A stretch of DNA of 64,000 bases from Lachnospiraceae bacterium (GCA_015057625.1 SVDZ01000004.1:1-64000); one strand, 5' to 3'; positions 17,196 to 26,680 are shown, numbered from the stretch's first letter. Translations and numbers: made by a program. The notes: generated by a model from the sequence alone, not told the origin.

Positions 17196-17246
17196 TATAA
17201 TAAAATCGTAGAGTAAATACAAATTAACGCTTTGTATTTACTCTAC
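17196..17246 (+). promoter_or_regulatory. Extended -10 promoter with a perfect 16-bp 5' hairpin
   Basis: The TATAAT at 17196-17201 is preceded by TGG, giving TGnTATAAT, with no convincing -35. Initiation would fall near 17208, exactly the first base of a perfect inverted repeat: GTAGAGTAAATACAAA (17208-17223), a 7-base loop, then its complement (17231-17246). The mRNA would begin with a stem, a layout known to protect transcripts. It lacks a T-tract, so it is a poor terminator for the ABC operon. Confidence 0.65.
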
Positions 17247-17301
17247 AATTTAACTGGAATTATTATCAATCCGGATATTCACTGTTTTTAAGGAGAAAAA
17301 A

Positions 17302-18171
17302 ATGGGGATAGTAAAAAAAACTAAAAAAGAATCTATTGTACGTTCTTTTTTTGATATGATAAATTGTATATTTAAAACGTCCATTGACCATAGACTCGCT
17401 GTATACTCTGCACAGGCATCCTTTTATATTTTGATGTCTTTTTTTCCTATTCTTTTACTCTTTTTAAACTCACTTAAGTATATTCCTATTCCGGATACGC
17501 TTATACCAAGGTTAATTAACCACTATGCTCCAAACACTTTAAAATCTTTTTTGATTCAGGTCTTTAGTGAATTAGATCATCACTCTTCAAAGACTATTAT
17601 ATCTGTGACAGCGATTTTTGCTATTTGGGCAGCCTCAAGAGGTGCTCTTTCCATTATTTTTGGTATGCGCGAAATATTCGAAAAAGACAGATACAAAAAC
17701 TATTTCATTCTTAGATTTTTTTCTATGATATATACCGTTGTTTTAATTATTTCCATGGTACTTACACTAGTTCTTTTAGTATTTGGAAACAGCATTTTCA
17801 AATCACTGGTAAGCAAATATCCTGCCCTTACTTTTTTTAATAATTTTTATACTTTTTCCAGATACTGCATTGTTTTTATTATACTGACTCTTTTCTTTAT
17901 CAGTATATATAAAATGGGAAACAGACTTTATCAATTTATGGATATGTTGCCGGGAGCACTTTTTACATCTCTTGGTTGGATGATTTATTCATATTTCTTC
18001 TCAATCTATGTAGACAACTTTTCAAAATACTCATATATTTATGGAAGTTTAACTGCATTGATTATTATTATGCTTTGGATGTATTTTTGTATGTTCATTA
18101 TGTTTATTGGGGCAGAAATCAATTTATATATCTACTCTCACAATCAACCCCAGAATAAAAATAACGAATAA
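17302..18171 (+). CDS. YihY/BrkB-family integral membrane protein
   Basis: 289 residues with six predicted membrane helices. The family's N-terminal AVYSAQASFYILMSFFPILLL and central IWAASRGALSIIFGM blocks are clear, and the last helices (SLTALIIIMLWMYFCMFIMFIGAEINLY) match the C-terminal signature. This group was once mislabelled ribonuclease BN; its true function is unsettled. The start follows AAGGAG. Its last 53 bp overlap the end of the SpoIID-like gene on the other strand. Confidence 0.93.
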   Translation: MGIVKKTKKESIVRSFFDMINCIFKTSIDHRLAVYSAQASFYILMSFFPILLLFLNSLKYIPIPDTLIPRLINHYAPNTLKSFLIQVFSELDHHSSKTIISVTAIFAIWAASRGALSIIFGMREIFEKDRYKNYFILRFFSMIYTVVLIISMVLTLVLLVFGNSIFKSLVSKYPALTFFNNFYTFSRYCIVFIILTLFFISIYKMGNRLYQFMDMLPGALFTSLGWMIYSYFFSIYVDNFSKYSYIYGSLTALIIIMLWMYFCMFIMFIGAEINLYIYSHNQPQNKNNE

Positions 18172-19474
18172 TATCTTCAGCATTTTTTCCGCTCTTTGCC
18201 AACTCATTTGCTCCATATTGACTCATTCCCGAACCATGTCCGTATCCGCCTCCAAATATCGTCACGCAGTCTTCTTTTTGTTCTATAACAATAAAGGAAC
18301 TTGGAAGCATATTCATTTCATTTCTCACACTTCCATCATGTAGTTCCAACTCGTTTCCATAAGGACAAAAGATTTTTCTTATATTCATTTGTCCCTCTAT
18401 GACTGTATCTTTAATAGATCCTTTTATCTTTATTTTACTTGCACTCCCACCTTCATCTCTTTTTTCAATATCAATTTTTTTAATATTCCCAACCAGAACT
18501 CCTTCAATCTCATAAATCTTATTTTCAATTGCCTGTTTTGGAATAGTAACTTTCCATCTAAAATAAGGACAATCTTTTTCATATGCTTTTATATCATCTG
18601 TTTTTAAAAATGAATTATAAAAATCTCCCGTATCGGCCTTAGCAGTAAAATCCTCTTTGGCCACACTGACACTCTTTAAATAGTTCATTTTACTATTCCA
18701 TATTTTATAATTCGTGGTCATCCCACAGGACGTTGAAAAATAATAAGCATTAATTAATTTATCATCACTGGTAATAACAATTTTTTCGGTTTCTTTAACT
18801 GAATCTATAATGGCACTACAGGGATTCGTAACCCCATATACCTGATAAGCTGTTGTATCGTCCATTATAGCCTTATATTTTTTGTATTTATTGTTTTTTA
18901 AGTGTTTATAAGTAAATGTTCTTGCACATATTGCCTGTGCCTTTAAAGCTTCTTTTTCGAAGGATGAAGGCATCTCTGAAGCCACAACTCCTTCAATATA
19001 ATCTTCTATATTTACACGATTAACAAGCACAATTCCCAATGAAGTTTTCTGTGCAACAAAATAGCCGGAGTAACAATAATCGCTTATATTATCAAGTTTC
19101 ATTTTTTTATCACATCTGATTTCTATTTGCTTATCATTCTCCATATTGTCAATATTTAATGTATATGTATGACTTAAATTATTTTTATTTGAAACTTTAA
19201 TAACACCATTACTTTTAAAAGTTATTGTATTAAAATATTTCACTCCCTTATTTGTAATAACAATACCTATTTCTCTATTATCAGTTTCTGTAAATTTCTT
19301 ATCCTTATTCTTTTTTACAGACTTCCAAATATCAAAAGTCAAATCTATTTTTTTAAATTGCTTTATATAGTACCCTTCATAAATACAAAAACACATTATC
19401 CAGCTTACAATTAAAAACAAAGCTGCAAGTTTAATATTATTGGGTATCTTCCTTTTCTTTTTTCTATTAGCCAT
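18119..19474 (-). CDS. SpoIID/LytB-domain protein
   Basis: 451 residues. An N-terminal membrane anchor (IKLAALFLIVSWIMCFCIYEG) and a beta-rich region are followed by the SpoIID/LytB domain: NIEDYIEGVVASEMPSSFEKEALKAQAICARTF, then YFSTSCGMTTN, and GGGYGHGSGMSQYGANELAKSG near the end. Relatives are peptidoglycan lytic transglycosylases (SpoIID, needed for engulfment) or LytB-like amidase enhancers. Without SpoIIQ/SpoIIIA neighbours I leave the choice open. The start follows GAGGAT. It converges on, and overlaps, the YihY gene. Confidence 0.9.
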   Translation of the reverse strand: MANRKKKRKIPNNIKLAALFLIVSWIMCFCIYEGYYIKQFKKIDLTFDIWKSVKKNKDKKFTETDNREIGIVITNKGVKYFNTITFKSNGVIKVSNKNNLSHTYTLNIDNMENDKQIEIRCDKKMKLDNISDYCYSGYFVAQKTSLGIVLVNRVNIEDYIEGVVASEMPSSFEKEALKAQAICARTFTYKHLKNNKYKKYKAIMDDTTAYQVYGVTNPCSAIIDSVKETEKIVITSDDKLINAYYFSTSCGMTTNYKIWNSKMNYLKSVSVAKEDFTAKADTGDFYNSFLKTDDIKAYEKDCPYFRWKVTIPKQAIENKIYEIEGVLVGNIKKIDIEKRDEGGSASKIKIKGSIKDTVIEGQMNIRKIFCPYGNELELHDGSVRNEMNMLPSSFIVIEQKEDCVTIFGGGYGHGSGMSQYGANELAKSGKNAEDIIRYFYSGVDCESRYIN

Positions 19475-19504
19475 ACAAGATCCTCATTAATTTAATTTTT
19501 AACC

Positions 19505-19729
19505 AAGAGAAAAGCAGCGTATAAATACGCTGCTCTCATCTTTAGTATGAAAAGATAACCCGAAATGCCGGTCCTGTGTTTTGAGTCCTAGCCCAGCTAG
19601 GTGGGTTACCGCAAATATTCTTCTGCCTTCCAAATCAAGTAAGGCCTGACATCCAAATATCAATATAGGAATCCCTTTTAAAATAATGTAGGTTCAAAAT
19701 TGACAGGTTCTCGCACATCCCAGGCTTTT
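19505..19729 (-). ncRNA. ssrS: 6S RNA
   Basis: A non-coding stretch with 6S features on the minus strand. It has a closing stem between the 5' part (GCCTGGGATGTGC, ACCTGT, TTTTGA) and the 3' part (TCAAAA, ACAGG, GGCATTTC). A large open region contains TTTGAACCTACATT, a terminal hairpin is formed by GCCTT/AAGGC, and the 3' half reads ACCCACCTAGC and CTAGGACTCAAAA, as I recall from clostridial 6S RNAs. It ends in a strong terminator: AGCAGCGTA/TACGCTGCT stem (19513-19534) then TTTCTCTT. 6S RNA binds housekeeping RNA polymerase and mimics an open promoter. The 5' end is approximate. Confidence 0.85.
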
Positions 19730-19831
19730 TGCAATTATTATGTTAATATAATTATAAAAAATTTTGGGATAATCCGCAATGATTTAGCCGTAAATTCACA
19801 AAAAATTCACCGACAATTTACTGCAAATTTA

Positions 19832-20494
19832 CTACTTATTTTTGATGACAATATTATCCTGATCTTTATAAATAGAATCACTTGGAACCACTCCTCTTAC
19901 CCTTGAAAGTGGATAGATATTTGAGTTTCTTCCAACAACTGTACCAGGGTTCAAAACAGAGTTACAACCTACCTCAACATAGTCACCAAGCATGGCTCCA
20001 AACTTCTTTAAACCTGTTTCAATCTTCTCATCACCATTCTTAACAACAACCAATGTCTTGTCAGATTTCACATTTGAAGTGATTGAACCGGCACCCATGT
20101 GCGAGTGTGTTCCAAGAATACTGTCGCCCACATAATTGTAATGTGGAACCTGTACTGTATTAAACAAAACAACATTCTTAAGTTCTGTAGAATTCCCCAC
20201 AACACAATTTTTGCCTACAATTGCTTTTCCTCTGACAAATGCTCCCGGTCTTACTTCGGTATCTTCATCGATAATAAGAGGTCCGTTAAGTGTCGCTGTT
20301 TTTGCAACTGTAACTGATTTTGCAATCCAAATATCCTCTCCAATCTGTTCGAATTTCTCCTTTGGAAGAGTCGGTCCAAGTTCTAAAATAAAATCACCTA
20401 TTTCTGCTAAAACTTCCCATGGATATGTTTTGCCATCAAATAATTTGGCTGCAATAGTTTCGTTTAAATCATATAAATCTTTTATTGTATACAT
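19832..20494 (-). CDS. Left-handed beta-helix (hexapeptide) nucleotidyltransferase-like protein
   Basis: 220 residues. From about 50 onward it is a row of hexapeptide turns (IAKSVTVAKTATLNGPLIID, EVRPGAFVRGKAIVGKNCVVG, GDYVEVGCNSVLNPGTVVG), the left-handed beta-helix of acyltransferases and GlmU-type proteins. HMGAGSITSNVKSDK resembles the acetyl-CoA site region of GlmU. No pyrophosphorylase domain is present. Annotated relatives are called UDP-N-acetylglucosamine pyrophosphorylase-related, and its position near glmS fits amino-sugar metabolism by inference only. The start follows AAAGGAAC. It lies between the glmS terminator and 6S RNA. Confidence 0.85.
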   Translation of the reverse strand: MYTIKDLYDLNETIAAKLFDGKTYPWEVLAEIGDFILELGPTLPKEKFEQIGEDIWIAKSVTVAKTATLNGPLIIDEDTEVRPGAFVRGKAIVGKNCVVGNSTELKNVVLFNTVQVPHYNYVGDSILGTHSHMGAGSITSNVKSDKTLVVVKNGDEKIETGLKKFGAMLGDYVEVGCNSVLNPGTVVGRNSNIYPLSRVRGVVPSDSIYKDQDNIVIKNK

Positions 20495-20559
20495 ATATTG
20501 TTCCTTTCAAATTAAGTTTCTCATATATTCTAAAATACCACTCACTAAGTTATCATAGC

Positions 20560-20584
20560 AAATCCGCAACAGTGTTGCGGATTT
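20560..20584 (-). terminator. Terminator after glmS
   Basis: AAATCCGCAAC pairs with GTTGCGGATTT around a 3-base centre. It lies 10 bp past the glmS stop, with a short T-rich run on each side. Confidence 0.72.
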
Positions 20585-20594
20585 GTTCTTGTAA

Positions 20595-22415
20595 TTATTC
20601 TACTGTAACTGATTTTGCAAGATTTCTTGGCTTATCAACATTAAGTCCCTTAAGTACTGTTGTGTAATATGCAATAAGCTGTAACGGAACAACTGTTACC
20701 ATCGGCATAAGTACATCTTCAACAGCAGGTACTTCGATAATTTCGTCCATAATACCTTCGCTGAATTCCATATTTTCCTTGCAAACTGTTATGGTGTATG
20801 CACCTCTTGATTTAACTTCTTCAATGTTACTTACCATCTTTTCTAAAAGATCTTCCTGGGTTGCAACACTGATAACAGGCATCTCATCTGTAACAAGTGA
20901 GATAGTACCATGCTTCAATTCTCCGGCTGCATAACTTTCTGAATGAATATATGAAATCTCTTTTAACTTAAGAGAGCCTTCCATACTGAGTGTGTAGTCA
21001 AGTCCTCTTCCAATATATAAAAGACTTGATGCTGTAATTAACTTGCTGGCAACATACTGACATTTGTCTGCACATTCCATGGTCTTTTCTATAAGTTCAG
21101 GAATATCTGATAATTTTTTTGTAAGTTCCATGCATCTCTCTTTTGATATTTCACCCTTAGCATAAGCCATTTCAAATGCCAAAAGATACATTACAGCCAT
21201 CTGCACTGAAAACGCCTTTGTTGAAGCAACTGAAATTTCAGGACCTGCATGAGTGTAAATAACCATATCTGCTTCTCTTGCGATAGATGATCCTTTAACA
21301 TTTACAATTGCAAGAACCTTTGCACCTTTTTCATGTGCAAGATGAAGAGCTGCTTTAGTATCGGCTGTCTCTCCTGACTGAGATACAACTATAACTAAAT
21401 CTTGTGGTGTAACAATAGGGTTTCTGTATCTGAACTCTGAAGCTATATCTACTGTAACTTCGCATCTGGCAAGTCTCTCAATTACGTACTTTCCTACCAT
21501 ACCTGCGTGCATCGCTGTTCCACATGCAACGATAAATACTTTTCTGTAGTTCTTTAATGTTTCTTCTGTTATGCCACACTCTGAAAGATTTGGCATTCCT
21601 TCTACAATTCTTGGTGCAATTGTAGTTTTAACTGCTGTAGGCTGCTCATGAATTTCTTTAAGCATAAAATGCTCATATCCACCCTTCTCTGCAGCATCCA
21701 TATCAAGATCGGAAATATTAACTTCTTTAATAATCTCCTGTTTATGAATATCACAGAACTCAACTCTGTCTTCCATAATAGTTGCTATTTCATTTTCTTC
21801 TAAAAGGTAGTACTTTCTGGTGTACTGAAGAATAGCAGGAACATCAGATGCAATGAAGTTTTCTTCATCACCCACACCGATAATAAGTGGGCTGTCTTTT
21901 CTTACTGCAAAAATTTTATTAGGAAAATCTTTAAAGATAATACCTAAAGCATATGCTCCTCTGATATCGCTTAGTGTTTTAATAATTGCATCAACCGGAT
22001 CTCCGTTGTAGTAGTAATCAAGCAACTTAGCAACTGTCTCTGTATCTGTCTCACTTACAAAAGAATATCCTTTTCCAATAAGGAACTTCTTGATATCCTT
22101 ATAGTTTTCAATAATACCATTATGAACAATTGATACTCTTTTACTTCCATGAGGATGTGAGTTGATATCTGACGGTTCACCGTGCGTAGCCCATCTGGTA
22201 TGACCTATACCGCAATGACCTTCCGGTTTATGATCTTCTTCTAATTTATTTCTAAGATTTTTTAATTCGCCTTTTGCTTTCTGTACAGAAATCTTTCCCT
22301 CTTCAAATACCGCAATACCTGCTGAATCATAACCTCTGTACTCTAACTTTGAGAGTGCATTGAGAAGTACTTCAGTACAGTCTCTCTCTCCCACATAACC
22401 AACAATTCCACACAT
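20595..22415 (-). CDS. glmS: Glutamine-fructose-6-phosphate aminotransferase (isomerizing)
   Basis: Makes glucosamine-6-phosphate from fructose-6-phosphate and glutamine, the entry step to peptidoglycan amino sugars. The N-terminal MCGIVGYVG supplies the nucleophilic Cys2 after Met removal, with HTRWATHGEPS and HNGIIENY of the glutaminase domain. Two SIS domains follow (VACGTAMHAG, SQSGETADT, LGRGLDY-like IGRGLDYTLSMEGSLKLKEISY), and the end is KPRNLAKSVTVE. 606 residues is standard. The start follows GGAGG. Only 3 bp separate it from topB, so there is no room for the glmS ribozyme that controls this gene in many Firmicutes. Confidence 0.98.
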   Translation of the reverse strand: MCGIVGYVGERDCTEVLLNALSKLEYRGYDSAGIAVFEEGKISVQKAKGELKNLRNKLEEDHKPEGHCGIGHTRWATHGEPSDINSHPHGSKRVSIVHNGIIENYKDIKKFLIGKGYSFVSETDTETVAKLLDYYYNGDPVDAIIKTLSDIRGAYALGIIFKDFPNKIFAVRKDSPLIIGVGDEENFIASDVPAILQYTRKYYLLEENEIATIMEDRVEFCDIHKQEIIKEVNISDLDMDAAEKGGYEHFMLKEIHEQPTAVKTTIAPRIVEGMPNLSECGITEETLKNYRKVFIVACGTAMHAGMVGKYVIERLARCEVTVDIASEFRYRNPIVTPQDLVIVVSQSGETADTKAALHLAHEKGAKVLAIVNVKGSSIAREADMVIYTHAGPEISVASTKAFSVQMAVMYLLAFEMAYAKGEISKERCMELTKKLSDIPELIEKTMECADKCQYVASKLITASSLLYIGRGLDYTLSMEGSLKLKEISYIHSESYAAGELKHGTISLVTDEMPVISVATQEDLLEKMVSNIEEVKSRGAYTITVCKENMEFSEGIMDEIIEVPAVEDVLMPMVTVVPLQLIAYYTTVLKGLNVDKPRNLAKSVTVE

Positions 22416-22418
22416 AGT

Positions 22419-24458
22419 TTATTTCCTCCTGTAATACTGTGCTGACCTGTCATAATAATATTTCATCTGATACTGATTGTTTATGCCTTTGACATTATTT
22501 GTGATTCTTGATACAAATCCGCTTAACTTCGTCATATATTCTTCCTGGGTTATTGTACCTTCTGCCACATAAGTAAGTCCCTTTTCCCAGCTGGCTGTAA
22601 GCTCCGGATTCAATAAAGACTTGATTGAGACAAAAACAACATCAAATATCATCTCGCCTAGCTGTGTAGGGGATAATATCTGTGTTTTTTTATTAAGAGA
22701 AATATATTTGTTGCTGACAAGTTTTTTGATAATTTCTGCTCTGGTTGCACTGGTTCCAATGCCACTGCCTTTAATCTGCGCTCTTAATTCCTCGTCTTCA
22801 ATGAGCTGCCCGGCATTTTCCATAGCAAGTATTATAGAGCCTGAATTGTATCTTGAAGGTGGCTTTGTTTCGCCTTCGTTTATAGTCAGCTCTACAACAT
22901 CAATTTTATCACTTTTACCTATTTTATTCAACTTTTCAAAGAAGTTCTCATCCAGGGCAATTTCGGAATTTTCATTTTCCTCCTCTCCCTCATTTTGATT
23001 TTTTTTCTTCTCTCCAGGCACCCCTGCAACAACAAAATATCCTTTATTTACCAACACTTTAAAATTCGCACTGAACTGTTCATTTGTTGTGACTTGGTCT
23101 TCAAAAGTTGCAGGCATAGTACCGATAAGTGTAACCTTCTTGTATACGGCAGCCGGATAAAAAATACTCAAAAATCTTCTGCAAATTAACTGATACACTT
23201 TCTGTCCCAGCGCAGATACTGAACTTAGAGAATTCAGCCCCTGTCCCGTAGGAACAATGGCATAATGGTCAGTTATCTTTTTATCGTCTACATATTTAGT
23301 TTTTTCTAGGCCTTTATAGCTGCCATTTTCTATAATTTCTGCGGCAAAATTCCCTACTACATTATAACTTTTAAGTCCTGCGATATTTTTATAAATCTGT
23401 TTTGCTACTGCTGTCGATAATACTCTTGCATCCGTTCTTGGATATGTAGTCAGCTTCTTTTCGTACAATTCCTGAACAATCTTAAGAGTCTCATCCGGAC
23501 TAATCTTAAACATTCTAGAGCAGTCGTTCTGCAATTCTGCCAAATTATAAAGAAGCGGTGCATTTTTCTTTTCGTCCTTCTTCACAATAGATTTAACAGT
23601 TAGTTTAACAGGCTCATTCTTATTAATGGCACTAATCAGTTCCTCTGCATTTTTCTTTTCTTTAAATCCATTTTCTTTGTAAAGAACCGGGGTATTATAA
23701 TACTTACTTCCCTCAACTGCTTTCCATTCTGCCTTAAAATTATATTCATCAATCTTTAGATTTGATGCCACTTTAAAAAACGGAGTTTTTACAAACTCCC
23801 TTATCTCCCACTCTCTCCTAACAATCATTCCGAGAACGCATGTCATAACACGCCCTACAGAAATAACCGTATATTGGGTTCCAAGATAATTAGATATAGA
23901 ATTACCATACTTGAGAGTAAGTAATCTAGAAAAATTAATACCCATAAGATAATCTTCCTTTGCTCTCAAATATGCTGAAGCGGAAAGATTATCATATTCC
24001 GATATATCTTTTGCCTCCTTAATACCTCTGATAATCTCTTCTTCTGTCTGAGAGTCAATCCAAACTCTCTTTTGTGCTTTATCTTTTACACCGGCTTCCT
24101 GCGCAACAAGCCTGTAAATATACTCTCCTTCACGTCCCGAGTCAGTACAGACATATATCGTATCGACATCCTCTCTATTGAGTAATCCTTCAACAATCTT
24201 GTACTGTTTTTTTGCAGATGCAATTACTTCATATTTCCACTCGTCAGGGATAAAGGGAAGAGTGTCGAGGCGCCATTTTTTATATTTTTCATCGTATACT
24301 TCCGGATAACTCATTGTTACAAGATGTCCGACACACCATGTAATAATTGTATTATTTGACTCGAGATATCCATCATTTCGTGTTGTATTAAGTTTGAGTG
24401 CTTTCGCAAATTCCTGCGCAACACTCGGTTTCTCTGCTATAAATAACGATTTGCCCAT
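22419..24458 (-). CDS. topB: DNA topoisomerase III
   Basis: A type IA topoisomerase that passes single strands and decatenates DNA. The Toprim start KSLFIAEKPSVAQEFAKAL and the acidic CTDSGREGEYIYR motif are present. The catalytic Tyr is in TTYPRTDARVLS near 320, and GIGTSATRAEIIKKL lies in the C-terminal half. 679 residues fit the TopB group. It ends without Cys4 zinc fingers, also normal for TopB. The start follows AAAGGGAG. It lies 20 bp behind yfbR and directly before glmS, an operon with no obvious functional theme. Confidence 0.95.
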   Translation of the reverse strand: MGKSLFIAEKPSVAQEFAKALKLNTTRNDGYLESNNTIITWCVGHLVTMSYPEVYDEKYKKWRLDTLPFIPDEWKYEVIASAKKQYKIVEGLLNREDVDTIYVCTDSGREGEYIYRLVAQEAGVKDKAQKRVWIDSQTEEEIIRGIKEAKDISEYDNLSASAYLRAKEDYLMGINFSRLLTLKYGNSISNYLGTQYTVISVGRVMTCVLGMIVRREWEIREFVKTPFFKVASNLKIDEYNFKAEWKAVEGSKYYNTPVLYKENGFKEKKNAEELISAINKNEPVKLTVKSIVKKDEKKNAPLLYNLAELQNDCSRMFKISPDETLKIVQELYEKKLTTYPRTDARVLSTAVAKQIYKNIAGLKSYNVVGNFAAEIIENGSYKGLEKTKYVDDKKITDHYAIVPTGQGLNSLSSVSALGQKVYQLICRRFLSIFYPAAVYKKVTLIGTMPATFEDQVTTNEQFSANFKVLVNKGYFVVAGVPGEKKKNQNEGEEENENSEIALDENFFEKLNKIGKSDKIDVVELTINEGETKPPSRYNSGSIILAMENAGQLIEDEELRAQIKGSGIGTSATRAEIIKKLVSNKYISLNKKTQILSPTQLGEMIFDVVFVSIKSLLNPELTASWEKGLTYVAEGTITQEEYMTKLSGFVSRITNNVKGINNQYQMKYYYDRSAQYYRRK

Positions 24459-24478
24459 ATATCTCCCTTTAATATTAT

Positions 24479-25054
24479 TTAATTCAATTCATCAATAGTT
24501 CTGCTATATGATGGCAGGAAGTGCATAATATAATAATTTACTTCTTCTATATTCATATCCACCAGTGACTGCATGATTGTATTGTATGCTTTATAAAAAT
24601 CTGCGTTTCCGGTGTTCTTTTCTTCGATACATTTTATTAAAGCTGACATTTTGTCTGCACCCTTAATCAACTTCAACTCGTACTCGTCTATATTTTCGTG
24701 AAGAATTGGATGATATACCTCTCTCATTTCTTCAGGAAGTTCGGTCAAAATCTGATCTGCCGCTACACTCTCAATCTCTTTGTATGCATCTCTGATTTCA
24801 GGCGCATAGTATTTAATCGGTGTAGGCAAATCACCTGTGATAATCTCTGTTGTATCGTGAAACATAGCAGTAACAGCTACTTTATTTGCGTCAAAGTTTT
24901 TGCCAAAATATGTATTACCTATAACTGCCAATGCGTGAGCAATAAAAGCAACTTCCAAACTGTGCTCCGCTATATTTTCTGTTCTCGTATTTCTCATAAG
25001 CCCCCATCTGTTAATGTATTTCATGCGGGCCAGCATTCCGTAAAAATTATTCAT
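24479..25054 (-). CDS. yfbR: YfbR-like 5'-deoxynucleotidase (HD domain)
   Basis: 191 residues from the ATG at 25054. An HD-domain hydrolase that removes phosphate from deoxyribonucleoside 5'-monophosphates. The characteristic INRWGLMRNTRTENIAEHS lies near the start, then the metal motif FHDTTEIITGDLPTPIK. In relatives the protein begins at this Met, an AGGA ribosome site precedes it, and a TGATATAAT promoter makes the longer TTG start (25087) lie at the very 5' end of the mRNA. It is the first gene of a yfbR-topB-glmS transcript. Confidence 0.93.
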   Translation of the reverse strand: MNNFYGMLARMKYINRWGLMRNTRTENIAEHSLEVAFIAHALAVIGNTYFGKNFDANKVAVTAMFHDTTEIITGDLPTPIKYYAPEIRDAYKEIESVAADQILTELPEEMREVYHPILHENIDEYELKLIKGADKMSALIKCIEEKNTGNADFYKAYNTIMQSLVDMNIEEVNYYIMHFLPSYSRTIDELN

Positions 25055-25090
25055 AATAATTCCTGCCTTATCAATTCTTTCTGCCAAGTC

Positions 25091-25099
25091 ATTATATCA
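25091..25099 (-). promoter_or_regulatory. Extended -10 promoter for yfbR-topB-glmS
   Basis: TGATATAAT on the minus strand. Initiation would fall near 25084, giving a leader of about 30 nt. No good -35 is seen. Confidence 0.6.
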
Positions 25100-25127
25100 A
25101 AAAATCATATGAGTTGCCACATTTCAA

Positions 25128-25165
25128 AGAAAAAAACAAGGTTGAATACGATATCCAACCTTGTT
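25128..25165 (-). terminator. Terminator of leuC-leuD-thrC
   Basis: On the minus strand a 10-bp stem (AACAAGGTTG/CAACCTTGTT) is followed by seven or more T. This is a textbook intrinsic terminator, 24 bp past the thrC stop. Confidence 0.88.
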
Positions 25166-25189
25166 GCATTTTGATTAATTCTCTATTAC

Positions 25190-26680
25190 TTATTTAAACA
25201 AGAATTTCTTTACAATATCTTCCATCTCATCAGCCTTACAGAAGTTATTATGACGTCTCTCGGCATTTCTGATTTCTTCGATAGCGTTTGGAACTTTGAT
25301 GTTACCAATCTTTGATAACTCGTCAACAAGTTCGAAATCACCCATTGAATCATACTTAGGATCAATAGCGTTCATAACGCTTCTTGTAAACTTGAATGGG
25401 CTTGCTGTTGAAGCGATAACTGTTACATTGTCATCCTTTGTATCAGCAACATACTTTCTGTATACACATGAAGCCACTGCTGTGTGTGTATCCATAACAT
25501 ATCCTGTTCTGTCATATACTCCCTTGATTTCCTCTGCTGTCTCTGCCTCTGTAGCATAATTTCCGTAGAAATCAGCAAGTTCCTTTTTCATTTCAGGAGT
25601 GATATCATACTTACCTGTTGTTGAAAGCGAATTCATAAGTTCACTGTTCTTTACTGCATCTTCACCTGCAATCTTGTAGATAAGTCTCTCAAGGTTACTT
25701 GAGATAAGAATATCCATTGATGGAGATGTTGTGAGGATAAACTCTCTGTTCTTATCGTAGCATCCTGTCTCAAAGAAATCATAAAGTACTTTGTTATCAT
25801 TTGATGCACAGATTAACTTGTCAATTGGAAGTCCCATATTCTTTGCATAGTATGCAGCAAGAATATTACCAAAGTTACCTGTAGGAACTACCACGTTCAT
25901 CTTCTGTCCGTCTGATAATTTTCCTTCAGCGTATAACTTAGCGTATGCATATACGTAATAAGCAACCTGAGGAACAAGACGTCCAATGTTGATTGAGTTT
26001 GCTGATGAGAACTGGAATCCAGCTTCATCCATCTCTTTGGCAAGTTCTTTATTGTTGAAGATTGCCTTAACACCTGACTGTGCCTGGTCGAAGTTTCCTT
26101 CGATTGCAACTACAAATGTATTGTCACCCTTCTGTGTAACCATCTGTTTTTCCTGAATTGGGCTTACACCACCGTTTGGATAGAATACGATAATGCTTGT
26201 TCCCTCTACATCGGCAAAACCTGCAAGTGCAGCCTTTCCTGTATCACCTGATGTAGCTGTGAGGATAACTATCTTATTCTTTACATTATTCTTCTTTGCT
26301 GATGTTGTAAGCAAATGTGGAAGAATTGATAATGCCATATCCTTGAATGCGATTGTTGCACCGTGGAATAACTCAAGATAGTAAGCACCCTCAACTTCTG
26401 CAAGTGGTGCAATTTCTTCTGTATCAAATTTTGAATCGTATGCTTTTGCGATACAGTTCTTTAATTCTTCTTCTGTGAAGTCGCTGAAGAATAATTTCAT
26501 AACTTCGTATGCAACTTCCTGGTAAGACATCTTTGATAACTCCTCAACTGATGCCTCGAGCTTTGGTATTTCAACAGGAACAAATAATCCGCCGTCATCA
26601 GCAAGACCTTTTAATATAGCTTCTGATGCCTTTAATGTTCCCTCTGTGCTTCTTGTACTTCTGTAAAGTATTTCTTTCAT
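25190..26680 (-). CDS. thrC: Threonine synthase
   Basis: PLP enzyme converting O-phosphohomoserine to threonine. It starts MKEILYRSTR, has FHGATIAFKDMALS (PLP Lys) near 110-120 and TATSGDTGKAAL in the phosphate-binding loop, then NSINIGRLVPQVAYY. About 496 residues fit the longer (yeast/E. coli-like) class. I use the ATG at 26680 because AAGGAG sits just before it; an in-frame TTG six codons earlier overlaps that site. It lies 48 bp behind leuD, with no terminator between, so it is probably transcribed with leuCD. Confidence 0.96.
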   Translation of the reverse strand: MKEILYRSTRSTEGTLKASEAILKGLADDGGLFVPVEIPKLEASVEELSKMSYQEVAYEVMKLFFSDFTEEELKNCIAKAYDSKFDTEEIAPLAEVEGAYYLELFHGATIAFKDMALSILPHLLTTSAKKNNVKNKIVILTATSGDTGKAALAGFADVEGTSIIVFYPNGGVSPIQEKQMVTQKGDNTFVVAIEGNFDQAQSGVKAIFNNKELAKEMDEAGFQFSSANSINIGRLVPQVAYYVYAYAKLYAEGKLSDGQKMNVVVPTGNFGNILAAYYAKNMGLPIDKLICASNDNKVLYDFFETGCYDKNREFILTTSPSMDILISSNLERLIYKIAGEDAVKNSELMNSLSTTGKYDITPEMKKELADFYGNYATEAETAEEIKGVYDRTGYVMDTHTAVASCVYRKYVADTKDDNVTVIASTASPFKFTRSVMNAIDPKYDSMGDFELVDELSKIGNIKVPNAIEEIRNAERRHNNFCKADEMEDIVKKFLFK

